Shown one piece after another: positions 8,990 through 19,022 of a stretch of 64,000 bases of DNA. Position numbers and translations under genes: made by a program. The DNA comes from an uncultured Flaviramulus sp. GTDB taxonomy: Bacteria; Bacteroidota; Bacteroidia; Flavobacteriales; Flavobacteriaceae. Under the pieces are notes generated by a model. It searched no databases. It was given only the letters and a program-made list of their open reading frames with translations, and was not told where the DNA came from. Location: assembly GCA_947501105.1 (NCBI GenBank), contig CANMUP010000003.1, positions 62,001-126,000 on the forward strand, written 5' to 3'. Every line of letters begins with the position of its first letter. Position 1 is the stretch's first letter.

Positions 8990-10453
8990 ATGAAAAAAAT
9001 AATTGGTTTTAAAATAGTATTACTCCTACTGTTTTTAGGATGTAAAGAAGGTTCTAATAAAGGAAATCTAGAAGCAAAAACAGATGAAAAGCCCAATATT
9101 ATTTTCTTGTTTTCTGATGACCAAAGTTTTAAAGATGTTAATGCTTTAGGCAACCCTGAAGTTATTACTCCTACTATGGATAAATTAGTAGAAGAAGGGA
9201 CAACCTTTACTCATACTTATAATATGGGCGGTTGGAATGGTGCAATATGCGTTGCTTCCAGAGCTATGATTATTAGTGGAAGATCTGTGTGGAGAGCACA
9301 ACAAATTTCTGGAAATTATTCTAAAAATGAAGATTTAGATAAAACTTGGCCTAGGCTAATGCAAACAGCAGGTTATGAAACTTATATGTCAGGTAAATGG
9401 CATGTGCAAGCAAAACCCGATTCCATTTTTAACCATGTTGGTCATGTGTTAAGAGGTATGCCTTTTGATACACCAGAAGGTTATAACCGTCCGCAAAGCA
9501 GTAACGATACCTTATGGAAACCTTGGAAAAAAGAATTTGGTGGTTATTGGAAAGGAGGTAAGCATTGGAGCGAATTAGTAAAAGAAGATGCAGTATCTTT
9601 TATAGATGATGCAGCAAAAAAAGATAATCCATTTTTTATGTACATCGCATTTAATGCACCGCATGACCCTAGACAATCCCCAAAAAAGTATGTAGATAAA
9701 TATCCTTTGGAGAACATTTCGGTACCAGAGAGTTTTATACCCGAATATCCTTATGCAGAAACAATGGGAGCAGGGAGAAACTTAAGAGATGAAAGATTAG
9801 CTCCATTTCCAAGAACTGAATATGCGGTAAAAGTAAACAGACAAGAATATTATGCTATTACTACGCATTTAGATGATCAGATAAAGGATATTATTGAAGC
9901 TTTAGAGAAAAGAGGATTAAAAGAGAATACTTATATTTTCTTCACCTCAGACCATGGTTTGGCTATAGGAGAGCATGGTCTTCTTGGAAAACAGAACATG
10001 TACGATCATAGTGTGAGAGTGCCTTTAATGATTGTTGGACCCAATATTGATAAAGGAAAAAAAATAGATACAGATATTTATTTACAAGATGTTATGGCAA
10101 CAGCATTAGATATTTCAGGTATTAAAAAGCCCGAATACATAGAGTTTAATAGTCTTTTAGAACTAGCAAAAGGTACAAAAACTAAAAGTAAATATAGTAG
10201 TATTTATGGCGTTTACGAGAAAGCTTCACAACGGATGATTAGAAAAGACAACTATAAGTTAATCCTCTATCCTAAATCAAAACAAATCTTATTATATAAT
10301 CTTAAAGAAGATCCTCAAGAATTAAAAGATATAGCATCTAATCCCGAAAATATTGCTAAAATAAAATCTCTGTTTAATGATTTAGTTCAATTGCAAAAAG
10401 AAAAAGGAGATGCTTTAAATTTAGAATCGATTTATGAAGATGTAATACAATAA
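8990..10453 (+). CDS. sulfatase, S1 family (CVASR type), lipoprotein
   Basis: A 487-residue S1-type sulfatase. The activation motif is CVASR (Cys87), a C-x-A-x-R variant of the formylglycine sequon. FSDDQS gives the N-terminal metal ligands, SGKWH the Lys/His pair, and FFTSDHGLAIGEHG the second Asp/His metal site. The leader MKKIIGFKIVLLLLFLGC ends in a lipobox Cys18, whereas the sulfatase at 6516 with nearly the same leader has Val at that place. The protein is likely membrane-anchored and desulfates a sugar residue in the same polysaccharide. It is followed after 2 bp by the second phosphoesterase gene. Confidence 0.93.
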   Translation: MKKIIGFKIVLLLLFLGCKEGSNKGNLEAKTDEKPNIIFLFSDDQSFKDVNALGNPEVITPTMDKLVEEGTTFTHTYNMGGWNGAICVASRAMIISGRSVWRAQQISGNYSKNEDLDKTWPRLMQTAGYETYMSGKWHVQAKPDSIFNHVGHVLRGMPFDTPEGYNRPQSSNDTLWKPWKKEFGGYWKGGKHWSELVKEDAVSFIDDAAKKDNPFFMYIAFNAPHDPRQSPKKYVDKYPLENISVPESFIPEYPYAETMGAGRNLRDERLAPFPRTEYAVKVNRQEYYAITTHLDDQIKDIIEALEKRGLKENTYIFFTSDHGLAIGEHGLLGKQNMYDHSVRVPLMIVGPNIDKGKKIDTDIYLQDVMATALDISGIKKPEYIEFNSLLELAKGTKTKSKYSSIYGVYEKASQRMIRKDNYKLILYPKSKQILLYNLKEDPQELKDIASNPENIAKIKSLFNDLVQLQKEKGDALNLESIYEDVIQ

Positions 10454-10455
10454 AA

Positions 10456-11475
10456 ATGAACCGTAGAAAATTTATAAATCATTTAGGAATAGGGGCTACT
10501 ACCGCCTTTTTGCCAAGTACATTACTTTCTTTTACACCATCAACTTTATTAACAGAAAGTTCTGAAAATTTAAGCTTTGGTATTGTAGCCGATGTGCATA
10601 AAGATTTAATGCCAGACGCAGATAAAAGGCTAGAGATATTTATAAATAAGGCCACAGAAAGGAAAGTTGATTTTATTATCCAGCTTGGTGATTTCTGTAT
10701 GGCTGATAATAAAAATAAAGACTTTTTAGAAATATGGGATACTTTTCAAGGTCCAAAATACCATGTACTGGGAAACCATGATATGGATAGAAATTCTAAA
10801 CAAGATATGCTAGAGTTTTGGCAAATGCCAAAAACGTATTATTCATATGATTTTAAAGGAATTCATTTTATTGTTTTGGATGCTAATTTTTTATATCAAG
10901 ATGGCAAATTTATAGATTATGATAAAGCAAACTTTTATGTTGATAGTAGTATTAAAACCTATATTGATAATGAGCAAATAGAGTGGTTTAAAGCTGATTT
11001 AGAAACTACAAATTTACCAACTATTGTGTTTTCGCATCAAAGTCTATGGCATTATCAATGGGGAGTAAAAAACAGATTGGCTCTTCAAAAAATATTAGAA
11101 GCCAACAAACAAAAAGTAATTTGTTGCATGAATGGCCATAATCATTTAGATTATCATTTTCATCAAAATGGAATAGACTATATAGAAATTAATAGCATGT
11201 CTTATCAATGGGTATCTGGTAAATATAAAAGCACAGAACGTTTCCCGAAAAACTTTTATGATCAATATGGTAATCTGCCTCATATAGCAGGTTATAAAGA
11301 TCCGCTGTATGCTTTTGCAACAATAAATAAAAAAGGAACTATACATATTGAAGGCGTTAAAAGCAAATGGATGGCTCCTTCTCCTTACGATATGGGAATG
11401 CCAAAAGGGATTGAAGGCATGGCGTATTCAGCAGAAATGTCTGATTATAATTTTGAGTTTGATATAAAAGATTAA
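10456..11475 (+). CDS. calcineurin-like metallophosphoesterase, exported (copy 2)
   Basis: A 339-residue paralog of the protein at 5544, with the same order of metal-binding motifs: IVADVHKD, IQLGDFC, VLGNHD, FSHQS and NGHNHLD. The N-terminus MNRRKFINHLGIGATTAF carries an Arg-Arg pair and a hydrophobic segment like a Tat signal. It contains a longer loop between GNHD and FSHQS (around FLYQDGKFIDYDKANFYVDS) than copy 1. It starts 2 bp after the sulfatase stop. Having two diverged copies in one operon suggests two substrates rather than recent redundancy. Family sure, function unknown. Confidence 0.85.
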   Translation: MNRRKFINHLGIGATTAFLPSTLLSFTPSTLLTESSENLSFGIVADVHKDLMPDADKRLEIFINKATERKVDFIIQLGDFCMADNKNKDFLEIWDTFQGPKYHVLGNHDMDRNSKQDMLEFWQMPKTYYSYDFKGIHFIVLDANFLYQDGKFIDYDKANFYVDSSIKTYIDNEQIEWFKADLETTNLPTIVFSHQSLWHYQWGVKNRLALQKILEANKQKVICCMNGHNHLDYHFHQNGIDYIEINSMSYQWVSGKYKSTERFPKNFYDQYGNLPHIAGYKDPLYAFATINKKGTIHIEGVKSKWMAPSPYDMGMPKGIEGMAYSAEMSDYNFEFDIKD

Positions 11476-11502
11476 TGAATATATAAAAGCAAAAAAGAGT
11501 TA

Positions 11503-12327
11503 ATGAAAATAGACGCACATCAACATTTTTGGAAATTCAATCCTATACGAGATGCTTGGATTGACGATTCGATGCAAATCATTCGAAAAGACTTTTTGCC
11601 TCAAGATTTAAAACCTATTCTAAACGATAACAATATTGATGGATGTGTAGCTATACAAGCAGACCAAAGCGAAATTGAAACCGAATTTTTATTAGAGAAT
11701 GCTAGACAAAACCCGTTTATTAAAGGTGTTGTTGGTTGGATAGATTTAAAAGCTGAAAATGTCGAAGAGCGGTTATCACATTATTCAATCAATTCTCTAT
11801 TTAAAGGAGTTCGTCATATTGTGCAAGCCGAGGCAAACGACTTTATGTTACGTAAAGATTTTCAAAATGGCATTAGTAAATTAGAGCAGTTTAATTTAAC
11901 CTATGATATTTTAATATTTCCACCGCAAATAGAATCTGCTATTGCTTTGGTAAATAAATTCCCAAATCAAAAATTTGTAATTGATCATATAGCAAAGCCA
12001 TATATTAAGACAGGAAGAATTGATGAGTGGAAAGCTAATATGATTGAATTGGCTAAGGCACAAAATGTACTATGCAAAGTATCAGGAATGGTTACTGAAG
12101 CCAATTTAAAGCATTGGGAAATTTCAGATTTCACACCCTATTTAGATGTAGTATTTAATGCCTTTGGAATAGATAGAATTTTATATGGTTCCGATTGGCC
12201 GGTCTGTTTACTGGCTGCAAAATATGAACAGCAATTACAACTTGTTCAAGATTATATTAAAGGATTTTCAGAAAATGACAAGACAAAAATACTTGGAGGC
12301 AATGCTATTAAATTTTATAATTTATAA
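11503..12327 (+). CDS. amidohydrolase family; probable L-fuconolactonase
   Basis: A 274-residue metal-dependent hydrolase of the amidohydrolase_2 type, without a signal peptide. It opens with KIDAHQHFW (metal His6 and His8), has FVIDHIAKP in the middle and ends with LYGSDWPVC, the pattern of COG3618 lactonases. Members of this group hydrolyse L-fucono-1,5-lactone to L-fuconate. The context supports that step: FAH-type hydrolase at 3804 and fucose transport/mutarotation/oxidation genes at 20112-22644. L-rhamnonolactonase activity is a possible alternative. The gene lies 27 bp after the phosphoesterase and 3 bp before the SASA esterase. Confidence 0.82.
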   Translation: MKIDAHQHFWKFNPIRDAWIDDSMQIIRKDFLPQDLKPILNDNNIDGCVAIQADQSEIETEFLLENARQNPFIKGVVGWIDLKAENVEERLSHYSINSLFKGVRHIVQAEANDFMLRKDFQNGISKLEQFNLTYDILIFPPQIESAIALVNKFPNQKFVIDHIAKPYIKTGRIDEWKANMIELAKAQNVLCKVSGMVTEANLKHWEISDFTPYLDVVFNAFGIDRILYGSDWPVCLLAAKYEQQLQLVQDYIKGFSENDKTKILGGNAIKFYNL

Positions 12328-12330
12328 ATC

Positions 12331-13740
12331 ATGAAAAAAATACATTTAGTTATACTGCTGCTGTTAACTGTAAATATCTGTTTCGCAAAAATTTGGTTAC
12401 CGTCAATACTATCAGACAATATGGTACTGCAACAAAATTCAAACGCTACCATTTGGGGTTGGACAACATCAACTGCTGAAACTATAGAAGTTATTGGTTC
12501 TTGGAATGGCGAGGTTGTTAAAGTAAAAGCCTACCAAGGAGTTTGGTCTGTGACTTTGCCAACTACAAAGGCAGGAGGACCATATACAGTTACCATTAAA
12601 GGACATGAAGAAATAGTTTTAAGTAATGTATTATTAGGAGAGGTCTGGTTATGTTCTGGGCAATCTAATATGCAATGGACTCCGGAGAATGGGCTTTTAA
12701 ATGCCGAAGAAGAAATTAAAAAGGCTAATTACCCAAATATTAGATTTTTTCAGGTACCTCAAACAAAATCTATTACACCTCAAGATGATTTAATAGGCGA
12801 TTGGACAGAATGTAAACCAGAAACTATGCGAAAGTTTAGCTCTGTAGCATATTTTTATGGAAAAGAACTATATCAAACATTAAATGTACCTATTGGTTTG
12901 ATAAATTCTAGTTGGGGAGGCACACCAGTTGAGCCTTGGATAAAAAAAGAATTGATAGAAAATAATGAAGAACTTAAAAAGGCAGCTAAAAAACTAAAAA
13001 GTTATGAATGGTGGCCAGGGCTGCCAGGAAATGCATATAACGGCATGATTCACCCTATCACAAAATTCAATATTGCTGGTGTTATTTGGTATCAAGGTGA
13101 ATCTAATAGAGATAATGCATTTTCATATTACAAATCATTCCCTTTACTTATTGAGTTTTGGAGAAAAGAATGGGGAAAAGAATTGCCTTTTTACTTTACG
13201 CAAATAGCTCCTTTTAATTATAAAAGTAAGACTAATATTGAGGCTGCAGTGGTAAGGGATGCGCAATTATATACTATGCTAACCTTTCCAAAAACTGGAA
13301 TGGCGGTAACAAACGATATTGGGAATTTAAAGAATATTCACCCCATAAATAAACAGGAGGTAAGCAAGCGATTATCTCTTTGGGCATTAGCTAAAACTTA
13401 CGGAGTGAAGAATCTTATGTTTAGCGGACCTGTTTATAAATCAATGGAGATAAAAAAGAATAAAATAGTGCTTTATTTTGACTATGCAGAAAACGGTTTA
13501 GTAAAAAAAGAAAAGGAGCTAAGAGAGTTTTTTATTGCAGGTGAAGATCAAAAATTTTATCCAGCCATAGCAAAAATAAAAAATAACACCGTTGTTGTTA
13601 GTTCAAAAAAAGTAAGAAAACCAGTAGCTGTCCGTTTTGCATTTTCAGACACAGCATTACCTAATTTGTATAACATGTCAGGGTTGCCAGCATCAGCTTT
13701 TAGAACTGATGATTGGGAAATTGATATAAATAATGACTAA
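12331..13740 (+). CDS. sialate O-acetylesterase-like (SASA) carbohydrate esterase, secreted
   Basis: A 469-residue exported protein (signal peptide ending near CFA-K) of the sialate O-acetylesterase family. The N-terminal beta-sandwich (about 20-100) is followed by the SGNH-like catalytic domain: CSGQSNMQW with Ser112, and VIWYQGESNRDNA as the internal block; the Asp/His pair should lie near NIHPINKQ around residue 330. The family removes O-acetyl groups from sugars, not only from sialic acid. It is the fourth esterase gene product type in the operon, supporting an acetylated substrate. It ends 12 bp before the GH95 gene. Confidence 0.88.
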   Translation: MKKIHLVILLLLTVNICFAKIWLPSILSDNMVLQQNSNATIWGWTTSTAETIEVIGSWNGEVVKVKAYQGVWSVTLPTTKAGGPYTVTIKGHEEIVLSNVLLGEVWLCSGQSNMQWTPENGLLNAEEEIKKANYPNIRFFQVPQTKSITPQDDLIGDWTECKPETMRKFSSVAYFYGKELYQTLNVPIGLINSSWGGTPVEPWIKKELIENNEELKKAAKKLKSYEWWPGLPGNAYNGMIHPITKFNIAGVIWYQGESNRDNAFSYYKSFPLLIEFWRKEWGKELPFYFTQIAPFNYKSKTNIEAAVVRDAQLYTMLTFPKTGMAVTNDIGNLKNIHPINKQEVSKRLSLWALAKTYGVKNLMFSGPVYKSMEIKKNKIVLYFDYAENGLVKKEKELREFFIAGEDQKFYPAIAKIKNNTVVVSSKKVRKPVAVRFAFSDTALPNLYNMSGLPASAFRTDDWEIDINND

Positions 13741-13752
13741 CTTTTTTAGTAT

Positions 13753-16128
13753 ATGTATTTAAAACAAACTTTATCGATTCTTATTTTTATTACAACGTTT
13801 TGTTCTTGTAATAAAACTCAAAATGAAGTAATAAGTGACCACAATTTAACCCTTTGGTATGAACAACCAGCTGCGACATGGATGCAGGCATTACCAGTTG
13901 GGAATGGGCGTTTAGGCGCTATGGTTTTTGGGAATCCAAATCATGAAAGGATTCAATTAAATGAAGATTCTATGTGGCCTGGTGGTCCTGATTGGGGAGA
14001 TTCAAAAGGAAATAAATCAGATTTAGAAGAATTACGACAACTTTTAAAAGATGGAGACGCTCATAAGGTTGATGAACTTATTGTAGAACGATTTTCGTAT
14101 AAATCGGTTTTGCGATCACATCAAACCATGGGAGATTTATTTATAGATTTTTTAAAAGATAGAGAAGTAGAAAACTACACCAGAACCTTAAATTTAAATA
14201 ATGCAGTATCAACTGTAAATTATACATCAGGAGGTAATAATTATTCGCAAAAGGTCTTTGCCTCAGCTGCTGATGATGTATTAATTGTTGAGTTGGACAC
14301 TGATGCAAAAGAAGGAATGAATTTTAGTGTTGCCTTAAGTCGTCCAGAAGATAAAGGTAATAAGACAGTAGCTGTTTCAAATCCATCAAATGATGAAATT
14401 ACTATGGAAGGTATGGTAACTCAATATGGAGGAAAAAAGATGAATGAACCATTCCCAATTGATTATGGCGTTAAGTTTGAAACAAGAGTAAAAGCTAAGA
14501 GTTTATCAGGAAGTATAAAAGCTGACCAAGGGAAATTGGTTTTAGCAGGAGTTAAAAAGGTTACACTGATTTTGTCTTGTAAAACTTCATTTTATCATGA
14601 AGATTACAAAGCTAGTAATATTGCCGTTTTAAAAAAGGCATCAAAAAAATCGTTTAGTGAACTTTTAAAAAATCATATAAAAGATTACCAAAAATATTTT
14701 GATAGAGTTGAGCTAAGTTTAGGAGGAAAAGAGTTAGATACCATTCCAACTGATAAAAGGTTACAGCGTATTAAAGACGGAGAAGATGATCCAGATTTAG
14801 CGGCTAAATTATTTCAATTTGGCAGATATTTACTTATTTCATCTTCAAGACCAGGAACAAATCCTGCTAATTTACAAGGTATATGGAATGAGCATATTGA
14901 AGCCCCTTGGAATGCAGATTATCATTTAAACATTAATTTACAAATGAATTATTGGCCAGCAGAGGTTACTAATTTAAGTGAAATGCATTTACCTTTATTT
15001 GATTTTTCTAATCGTTTATTAGAAAGAGGTAAAATAACAGCTAAAGAACAATACGGCATAGAAAGAGGAGCTGTAATGCATCATGCAACAGATTTATGGG
15101 TTCCCGCTTGGATGCGAGCCGCAAGACCATATTGGGGATCTTGGATTCATGGAGGCGGCTGGTTAGGGCAACATTATTGGGAGCATTATAATTATACAAA
15201 AGATGAGGAGTTTTTAAAAAACCAAGTATATCCGTATCTTAAATCAATAGCTGAGTTTTATGCCGAATGGCTCGTTTGGGATGAGAATACCCAAAAGTGG
15301 GTTTCTACACCAGAGACTTCTCCAGAGAACTCTTATTTTGCTAAAGATGGTAAACCAGCGGCAATTTCATACGGTGCTGCTATGGGACATCAAATAATTG
15401 CTGAAGTTTTTGATAATACATTAGAAACTGCTAAAATTTTAAATATTGAAGATGATTTTACAAAAGAGGTAAGAGCAAAAAGAAAAAAGCTATTTCCTGG
15501 AGTGGTTGTAAGTGACGAAGGACGTATTTTAGAATGGAATGAAGCTTATGGTGAACCTGAAAAGGGACACAGGCATATGTCGCATTTATATGCATTGCAT
15601 CCAAGTAATCAAATTACTGTTACAGATACTGCTGCTTTTAAGGCAGCACAAAAAACAATTGATTATAGATTAGAGCATGGAGGGGCAGGAACTGGGTGGA
15701 GTAGAGCTTGGATGATTAATGTCAATGCACGATTATTAAACGCAGCTTCTGCAGAAGAAAATATTAGAAAGTTTTTTCAAATATCTATTGCTGATAACTT
15801 GTTTGACGAGCATCCTCCTTTCCAAATCGATGGAAATTTTGGATATACTGCTGGTGTAGCTGAGTTGTTAATGCAATCTCATGAGCCTTTTATAAGAATA
15901 CTTCCAGCTTTACCAAAAAACTGGAGAGCAGGTAATGTTAAAGGTTTAAAGGCAAGAGGAAATGTAGAAGTAGATATTGAATGGAAAGAAGGGAAGTTGG
16001 TAAAAGTTGGGCTATTGGTAAAAAATGAAGGGGTTTATAAAATTAAGTATGGATCTTTAATGAGCGATGTTAAATTGCCTAAAAATGAGAAAATCTGGTT
16101 AGATAAAAGCCTTAGTGTAGTAAAGTAA
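13753..16128 (+). CDS. GH95 alpha-L-fucosidase/alpha-L-galactosidase, lipoprotein
   Basis: A 791-residue inverting GH95 enzyme with a lipoprotein-like signal (TTFCSC). The family N-terminus LPVGNGRLGAMVFG is clear. Catalytic residues align by motif with the characterised bifidobacterial 1,2-alpha-L-fucosidase: the activating pair in HLNINLQMNYW (Asn393, Asn395), the acid in RILEWNEAYGE (Glu594 or Glu597) and Asp693 in FQIDGNFGYTAG. The length is usual for the family. It should release terminal fucose (or L-galactose) from oligosaccharides, complementing the GH29 enzyme at the left edge. The codon pattern is like its neighbours. Confidence 0.92.
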   Translation: MYLKQTLSILIFITTFCSCNKTQNEVISDHNLTLWYEQPAATWMQALPVGNGRLGAMVFGNPNHERIQLNEDSMWPGGPDWGDSKGNKSDLEELRQLLKDGDAHKVDELIVERFSYKSVLRSHQTMGDLFIDFLKDREVENYTRTLNLNNAVSTVNYTSGGNNYSQKVFASAADDVLIVELDTDAKEGMNFSVALSRPEDKGNKTVAVSNPSNDEITMEGMVTQYGGKKMNEPFPIDYGVKFETRVKAKSLSGSIKADQGKLVLAGVKKVTLILSCKTSFYHEDYKASNIAVLKKASKKSFSELLKNHIKDYQKYFDRVELSLGGKELDTIPTDKRLQRIKDGEDDPDLAAKLFQFGRYLLISSSRPGTNPANLQGIWNEHIEAPWNADYHLNINLQMNYWPAEVTNLSEMHLPLFDFSNRLLERGKITAKEQYGIERGAVMHHATDLWVPAWMRAARPYWGSWIHGGGWLGQHYWEHYNYTKDEEFLKNQVYPYLKSIAEFYAEWLVWDENTQKWVSTPETSPENSYFAKDGKPAAISYGAAMGHQIIAEVFDNTLETAKILNIEDDFTKEVRAKRKKLFPGVVVSDEGRILEWNEAYGEPEKGHRHMSHLYALHPSNQITVTDTAAFKAAQKTIDYRLEHGGAGTGWSRAWMINVNARLLNAASAEENIRKFFQISIADNLFDEHPPFQIDGNFGYTAGVAELLMQSHEPFIRILPALPKNWRAGNVKGLKARGNVEVDIEWKEGKLVKVGLLVKNEGVYKIKYGSLMSDVKLPKNEKIWLDKSLSVVK

Positions 16129-16187
16129 AAGCATAATAGAGTAAAATGTTACGTATTAGTCATCCAAAAGAATTTAATTATAAACAA

Positions 16188-18986
16188 ATGAGGCATTTTA
16201 AAAAAGAGCGAATTATAATTTTACTTTTTTTATTATTGAGTTTTAATCATTTAGCAAAAGCTCAATCTCAAGTACATTTAAAAGACTTGCAAGTTTCATT
16301 GGCACAACAAACCTATAGTGCACCTACAATTAATAAATCTGTTACAGGAGAGTCAATATCAATAGCAGGAATCCCTTATAAAAATGGTGTTGGTGTACAT
16401 TCCAAATCTATTATTAAAATTAAAACTAATGATTCTCGCTCTTTTACAGCAAAAGTAGGTGTTAACGATTCTAAGATAGATTATGGGTTAAAAACTATTA
16501 AAACCATTCCTTTAACTAATGGAAAGCGAATTTTTTATAATGTAACCCAAACAAAGAAACAATTTTTTGGTGTAGAAGGAATAGATGGTAAGGTAAACAA
16601 AGGCACCGTTGTATTTATAATACGTCATAATGGAAAAGAGATTTTTAATAGTGGAATTATAAAACAAGGTGATTCTGCTAAAGAAATAAAACTAAAAATA
16701 GATAGAGGGCTTTTAGAATTAATTGTTGAAAATGCTGAAGGTGATCCAAGTGGAGATCATGCTATTTGGGCTGATGCTATGTTTGATTATTTTGAAATTC
16801 CACCAGTAGTAGTTTCTGAAGAATTTCAAGGAAAAGTAACAGAGCAACCAGATGAATTGAAAACTAAATTGAAAAGTATAATTCAAAGCTTACCAAAAAT
16901 AAGTTTCCCACTTAAAGAACCAGATTATGATTGGTTAGTAAATAATGATAAAGTAAAAGCAAATGTATATAAAACAGAAAGTGGAAAAGACATTGTCCTT
17001 TCAAACGGGTTAATAGCTAGGGTTTTTAGAGTGACTCCTAATTTGGCAACTATAGACTATGTTAACCAAATGACAGGAGAAAGTATGCTAAGAAGTGTTT
17101 CAAATGAAGGGGTTTTAACTATAGACGGCAAAGACTACCAAATTGGAGGCTTGAGTAAGCAACCAGAGTACGGGTACACTTTAATGAAATGGGTAGATGC
17201 GCTTTCTGCAGTTCAAAATTCTTTTGCAATTGAAAACATTGAAATTAAAGAGTTAACAGATAGACTATTGTGGAAACAAGTGCGTTGGGCTTCAAATACA
17301 AAAATGCCAACAGGAAAAGAATTGGTGTTTACCCTTTCAAAAGATGGAGTAAAAGTTAAAGTACACTATGTTCTATATGATGGTATTCCTACACTTAGTA
17401 AATGGATAGAAGTTATTAATGAATCAAAATTTATGATTCAGTTGAATAAATTTAAACTAGAACAACTAGCTATGGTTGAAGGTGAAAATTTAGTAGATAC
17501 ACCAAAGCATTGGGTGAAACCAAATATTCATATTGAAAGTGACTATGCGTTTGGAGCTATGCAACAAAAAACTTCTGATAAGACTACTTATTGGGAAAAA
17601 GATAAACGTTATACTTCACAAACAAATTATCCTTTAAATCTACCATGTTTATTAGAAATAAAACCACCATTAGGTCCAGATGTAGGAATTCCGATAGGAA
17701 AATCGTTAACTACCTTTAGAGTTTGGGAAACACCACTAGACAGTAAAGACCAAGAACGGGTTGGTTTGTTTAAAAGAAAATTGTATCGAACCATTTCACC
17801 TTGGGTTACTGAAAACCCAATGTTTCTGCATTTAACTTCTACCGACCCTGAAATCATTAAAAGAGCTGTAAACCAATGTGCAGAAACAGGCTATGAAATG
17901 ATTATTCTAAGTTTTGGTAGTGGTTTAGATATGGAAAAAGAAGACGAAGCATACTACCAAAAATTCAAAGAATTACGAGAATATGCCAACTCCAAAGGCA
18001 TTGAATTAGGAGGCTATTCCTTATTATCTAGTAGATGGATTAGTGATGAAGTTGATGTTATTAACCCGAAAACAGGAAAACGAGGAGGAATGATTTTTGG
18101 TTCTTCACCATGTTTAAGTAGTGAATGGGGCTATGATTATTTTAAGAAAATTAAAAAATTCTTCACAAAAACAGGAATGCAGGTTTTTGAAAACGATGGC
18201 TCCTATCCTGGAAATGTTTGTGCTTCAACAAAGCATACTCATCATAATGGGTTAGAAGATTCACAATGGAAACAATACGCTCAAATTCAAGGGTTATATA
18301 AATGGATGCGATCAGAAGGTATTTACATGAATGTGCCAGATTTTTATATCAATTCAGGATCTAATAAAACAGGAATAGGATATAGAGAGGTTAACTGGTC
18401 ATTGCCTAGAAATAGACAACTAGTTCTTGGTAGAATGAACATTTATGATGGTTTATGGGATAGAATACCTAGTATGAATTGGACTTTTGTGCCTTTAGCA
18501 GAGTACCATGGAGGAGGCGCTGCAGCTACATTAGAACCTTTAAATGATCACTTGCTTGATTATGAAAATCAGATGATTCAAAATTATGGGTCAGGAGTTC
18601 AAGCTTGTTATAGAGGACCACGGTTATTTGATACACCAAAAACAAAACAAGTAGTGATTAACGTGGTTAATTGGTATAAAAAATATAGAGAGGTACTAAA
18701 TAGTGATATCATACATTTAAAACGTCCATCTGGTAAAGATTGGGATGGGTTTTTACATGTAAACCCTAACTTAAAAGAAAAGGGGCTAGCCTTATTTTTT
18801 AATCCAACAGACAAAGATATGGAGAGAGAAATAAAACTACCTCTTTACTATACTGGGCTTACCGAATATGCTTTGATAAGACAAAAAGAAGGAGAAGCCA
18901 TAAAGTATAAATTGGAACGAGATTATAGTGTAAAAATTAATCTTGTAATACCTGCAAATTCATACCAATGGATTGTAATTGAATAG
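16188..18986 (+). CDS. NPCBM-domain protein with alpha-galactosidase-like (clan GH-D-type) catalytic region, secreted
   Basis: A large secreted enzyme, 932 residues from the ATG at 16188. That start is preferred over the upstream ATG at 16146 because it directly heads a normal signal peptide (MRHFKKERIIILLFLLL..AKA). After the signal comes an NPCBM/NEW2-type carbohydrate-binding module (about 30-200; GIPYKNGVGVHSKS). The rest resembles alpha-galactosidase-like proteins: a beta-sandwich beginning DIVLSNGLIARVFR, then a TIM-barrel. VFENDGSYPG holds Asp670 (684 from the upstream ATG), my candidate nucleophile. A galactosidase or related exo-enzyme acting on side residues is likely. The GH family is not certain. 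Confidence 0.72.
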   Translation: MRHFKKERIIILLFLLLSFNHLAKAQSQVHLKDLQVSLAQQTYSAPTINKSVTGESISIAGIPYKNGVGVHSKSIIKIKTNDSRSFTAKVGVNDSKIDYGLKTIKTIPLTNGKRIFYNVTQTKKQFFGVEGIDGKVNKGTVVFIIRHNGKEIFNSGIIKQGDSAKEIKLKIDRGLLELIVENAEGDPSGDHAIWADAMFDYFEIPPVVVSEEFQGKVTEQPDELKTKLKSIIQSLPKISFPLKEPDYDWLVNNDKVKANVYKTESGKDIVLSNGLIARVFRVTPNLATIDYVNQMTGESMLRSVSNEGVLTIDGKDYQIGGLSKQPEYGYTLMKWVDALSAVQNSFAIENIEIKELTDRLLWKQVRWASNTKMPTGKELVFTLSKDGVKVKVHYVLYDGIPTLSKWIEVINESKFMIQLNKFKLEQLAMVEGENLVDTPKHWVKPNIHIESDYAFGAMQQKTSDKTTYWEKDKRYTSQTNYPLNLPCLLEIKPPLGPDVGIPIGKSLTTFRVWETPLDSKDQERVGLFKRKLYRTISPWVTENPMFLHLTSTDPEIIKRAVNQCAETGYEMIILSFGSGLDMEKEDEAYYQKFKELREYANSKGIELGGYSLLSSRWISDEVDVINPKTGKRGGMIFGSSPCLSSEWGYDYFKKIKKFFTKTGMQVFENDGSYPGNVCASTKHTHHNGLEDSQWKQYAQIQGLYKWMRSEGIYMNVPDFYINSGSNKTGIGYREVNWSLPRNRQLVLGRMNIYDGLWDRIPSMNWTFVPLAEYHGGGAAATLEPLNDHLLDYENQMIQNYGSGVQACYRGPRLFDTPKTKQVVINVVNWYKKYREVLNSDIIHLKRPSGKDWDGFLHVNPNLKEKGLALFFNPTDKDMEREIKLPLYYTGLTEYALIRQKEGEAIKYKLERDYSVKINLVIPANSYQWIVIE

Positions 18987-19022
18987 CAAAAAATGATTTA
19001 AATAAAGAAACATAGAATAAGT

